Of a DNA stretch of 64,000 nucleotides, positions 62,603 to 64,000 are shown one piece after another. The stretch spans positions 310,001 through 374,000 of the forward strand of contig CAWGPM010000001.1 in assembly GCA_963824415.1 (NCBI GenBank), in the 5' to 3' direction. The DNA comes from JABDQA01 sp963824415. GTDB taxonomy: Bacteria > Desulfobacterota > Desulfobulbia > Desulfobulbales > Desulfocapsaceae. Each line of letters starts with the position of its first letter. The stretch's first letter is position 1. The notes below the pieces were generated by a model. The model did no database searches, was not told the DNA's origin, and saw nothing but the letters and a program-made list of their open reading frames with translations. The translations under genes and the position numbers were made by a program.

Positions 62603-63241
62603 TTAAAAAAGGGGCTCGGAAAAAAAATCACAGGGCCTGCCCTCTGTCGGGTGCAGAAAGCAAAGATAACAGGCATGGAGCAGCATGGTGTCCTGCGGTT
62701 GGCCTGATCCATACAGCCTGTCCCCGACGATTGCAGCATTGAGCCCACGCGGGTGCGCGGCGTGCAGCCTGAGTTGATGGGTCCTGCCGGTAAGCGGCCT
62801 GAATTCGATTCTGCTGCCACCTTTTATGTCGCTGATTTTGTGCCAGTCGGTCAGCGAGATTTTACCGCTGACTGGATCAAACACCTGGTACGGCCGGTTT
62901 TCCGGATCGAGGCGAAAACGCAGCAGGATGGTGCCCGAGATTGGCTTGATTGTTTTTTCCAGGACAGCAACATAGCGCTTGAGCACCTGCTGCTGTTCGA
63001 ACTGGCGGCTGAGATTACGGTGGGCCTGAGCGGTTCTGGCCATCACCAGCAGGCCCGAAGTCTGCATATCGAGCCGGTGCACGGCCGGTTGATCGATTAT
63101 ATCGGGCAGCAGTTTACGCAGCCTGGTCGCCACCGAGTCCTGATTATGAGGACCTCGACCGGATACGGAGAGCAGCTCCGGCGGTTTGATCACCACCACC
63201 ATGGCCTCGTCGCAATGGATGATGTTCAGTCCGGTGCCCAT
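62603..63241 (-). CDS. rluA: RluA-family pseudouridine synthase, catalytic domain
   Basis: A 212-aa catalytic domain from ATG 63241 (MGTGLNIIHCDE). The conserved Asp is in AVHRLDMQTSGLLVMA, and RTHQLRLHAAHPRG is the RNA-binding motif. It is likely to modify U746 of 23S rRNA and/or U32 of tRNA (RluA group). It follows the separate N-terminal-type gene by 17 bp in another frame; in many relatives both are one long chain. Confidence 0.88.
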   Translation of the reverse strand: MGTGLNIIHCDEAMVVVIKPPELLSVSGRGPHNQDSVATRLRKLLPDIIDQPAVHRLDMQTSGLLVMARTAQAHRNLSRQFEQQQVLKRYVAVLEKTIKPISGTILLRFRLDPENRPYQVFDPVSGKISLTDWHKISDIKGGSRIEFRPLTGRTHQLRLHAAHPRGLNAAIVGDRLYGSGQPQDTMLLHACYLCFLHPTEGRPCDFFSEPLF

Positions 63242-63258
63242 GCTGCTCACTTCCGATC

Positions 63259-64000
63259 TTACGCCCCGCAGAGCATATAGCCGAGCAGCGGCGCGCATTT
63301 TTCGGTGCAGGCCGGGTAAAATACCCTATGTACCCGGGTAGCGGAGCGATTTTCACGGCCGTAATAAAACTCAGCCAGAGAGACGGGTAGAAGAGCTGCT
63401 GCGGCTGCCTGGTTGAGCAACTTAGGAGCGCAGCAGTCGCCAATACCGGTGGGCTTGTTGGCGCCGGTTTGCAGCACCTCGTCGAGTGTTGCCGATGATC
63501 CGCAGAAGTTACTCAACCGGTAAAGGGCGTGGAGCTTCTGCATCAATTGCTGTGAGCGGGCAGCGCGTTCAGCGGCGAGGGTGTTCTGCTGGTCTTCCGA
63601 AGCCCCTTGCATCTGGCTGGTCAGCTCTTTGATTTGGCGCTCGGCAGGGTCGTGCAGGGTGCGGTAGCGCTTCAGATCGAAGAGCGGACCCGCCCAGCCG
63701 GGTACCAGCCAGCGTCCATTGTACTGGCCGGAAAACCCATAGAGCCAATGCTGTTTGCCATGCTTTGAGCGACATTCCAACACCCCGAACATCTTGCCGC
63801 GGGCCTCGCCAAACAGGGATGCGGTCGATAGCGCCGGGTCATTTGCAACCCCTTCAGCCAGGACGCCGATGCTCTTTTTGCGGTCAAGCTCTGCCATTAG
63901 CCAGCGCGCCTGTGCCATCGCATTGCCAAACGGCAGCAGGTGTTCCACTCCGCACCTCGCACAATATCCCCGGCAGCTCGTGGATTCGCTATGAACAATC
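63259..64000 (-). CDS. N-terminal-domain protein of long RluA-type synthases (partial at edge)
   Basis: The frame is open to the window's right edge. GTG 63948 is the first internal start with a purine-rich site, giving 229 aa, but the in-frame CRGYCARCG upstream suggests a longer N-terminus beyond 64000. The segment GEARGKMFGVLECRSKHGKQ, YGFSGQYNGRWLVPGW and a helical coiled part match the N-terminal domain found in 550-aa RluA proteins of some proteobacteria. Here a stop codon (TAA) separates it from the catalytic gene. Confidence 0.6.
   Translation of the reverse strand, partial: IVHSESTSCRGYCARCGVEHLLPFGNAMAQARWLMAELDRKKSIGVLAEGVANDPALSTASLFGEARGKMFGVLECRSKHGKQHWLYGFSGQYNGRWLVPGWAGPLFDLKRYRTLHDPAERQIKELTSQMQGASEDQQNTLAAERAARSQQLMQKLHALYRLSNFCGSSATLDEVLQTGANKPTGIGDCCAPKLLNQAAAAALLPVSLAEFYYGRENRSATRVHRVFYPACTEKCAPLLGYMLCGA

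Noticed and set aside
1..64000. tRNA, rRNA or CRISPR array
   Set aside because: I found no tRNA T-loop (GGTTCGAATCC-like) in a cloverleaf context, no rRNA stretch and no regularly spaced short direct repeats.

Overview
The window is 64 kb of a bacterial chromosome with moderate GC. It is most likely from a sulfate-reducing-type Desulfobacterota (Desulfobulbales-like). This is inferred from the gene set: an NAD-linked selenocysteine formate dehydrogenase, an EF-G of the spdEFG1/mitochondrial type, a CooT-type nickel protein, a zapB-zapA-6S RNA-rny-tyrS block, a eukaryotic-type HisA, and many PilZ/HDOD/EAL proteins. There is no prophage, plasmid module, CRISPR array, rRNA or tRNA that I can recognise.

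Layout. 1-3.7 kb: a partial gene, an orphan PAS histidine kinase behind a tandem Fur-box-like repeat, a PaaI-type thioesterase and a Tat-exported dienelactone hydrolase. 3.9-7.7 kb: a tightly overlapping potABCD polyamine ABC operon on the minus strand. 7.7-19.2 kb: a loosely packed accessory stretch with long gaps. It holds an RlpA-like lipoprotein, an orphan TAXI solute-binding protein, a cyclic-nucleotide-domain protein behind a GEMM-I (cyclic-dinucleotide) riboswitch, a kinase-BON protein, a GFA protein, a GST, small membrane and hypothetical proteins, an alcohol dehydrogenase and a PilZ protein. Most copies of three families of small palindromic MITE-like repeats lie here. 19.4-24.8 kb: a methyltransferase, a YihY-type membrane protein, a MoaE-like protein, a LysM lytic transglycosylase and a Nudix hydrolase.

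24.9-34.6 kb: the zapB-zapA-ssrS-rny-tyrS block, converging on a three-gene minus-strand formate dehydrogenase operon. In that operon fdhA is read through an in-frame UGA (selenocysteine) with a visible bacterial SECIS hairpin. 35-41.4 kb: a CooT protein plus a protein ending in nine histidines, two overlapping Cys-rich mini-genes, a second kinase-BON protein, folD, a nitroreductase, and a PilZ / EAL-HDOD pair. 41.5-44.3 kb: a SulP anion transporter plus beta-carbonic anhydrase, probably bicarbonate handling. 44.9-48.9 kb: EF-G, a RecA/KaiC-like ATPase, eukaryotic-type HisA and a small protein. 49.1-56.6 kb: a nine-gene Mrp-type cation/proton antiporter operon with three NuoL/M/N-like subunits, in which mrpF appears to carry a 1-nt frameshift near its start. 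56.7-64 kb: an HDOD protein, an exonuclease-like protein, ArfB, pyruvate kinase, PdxH, RtcB and a split RluA-type pseudouridine synthase.

Themes: energy coupling (formate/NAD, Mrp antiport, bicarbonate), cyclic-dinucleotide signalling (riboswitch, two PilZ proteins, EAL-HDOD, HDOD), RNA metabolism (RNase Y, RtcB, ArfB, 6S RNA, EF-G) and small non-autonomous repeats.
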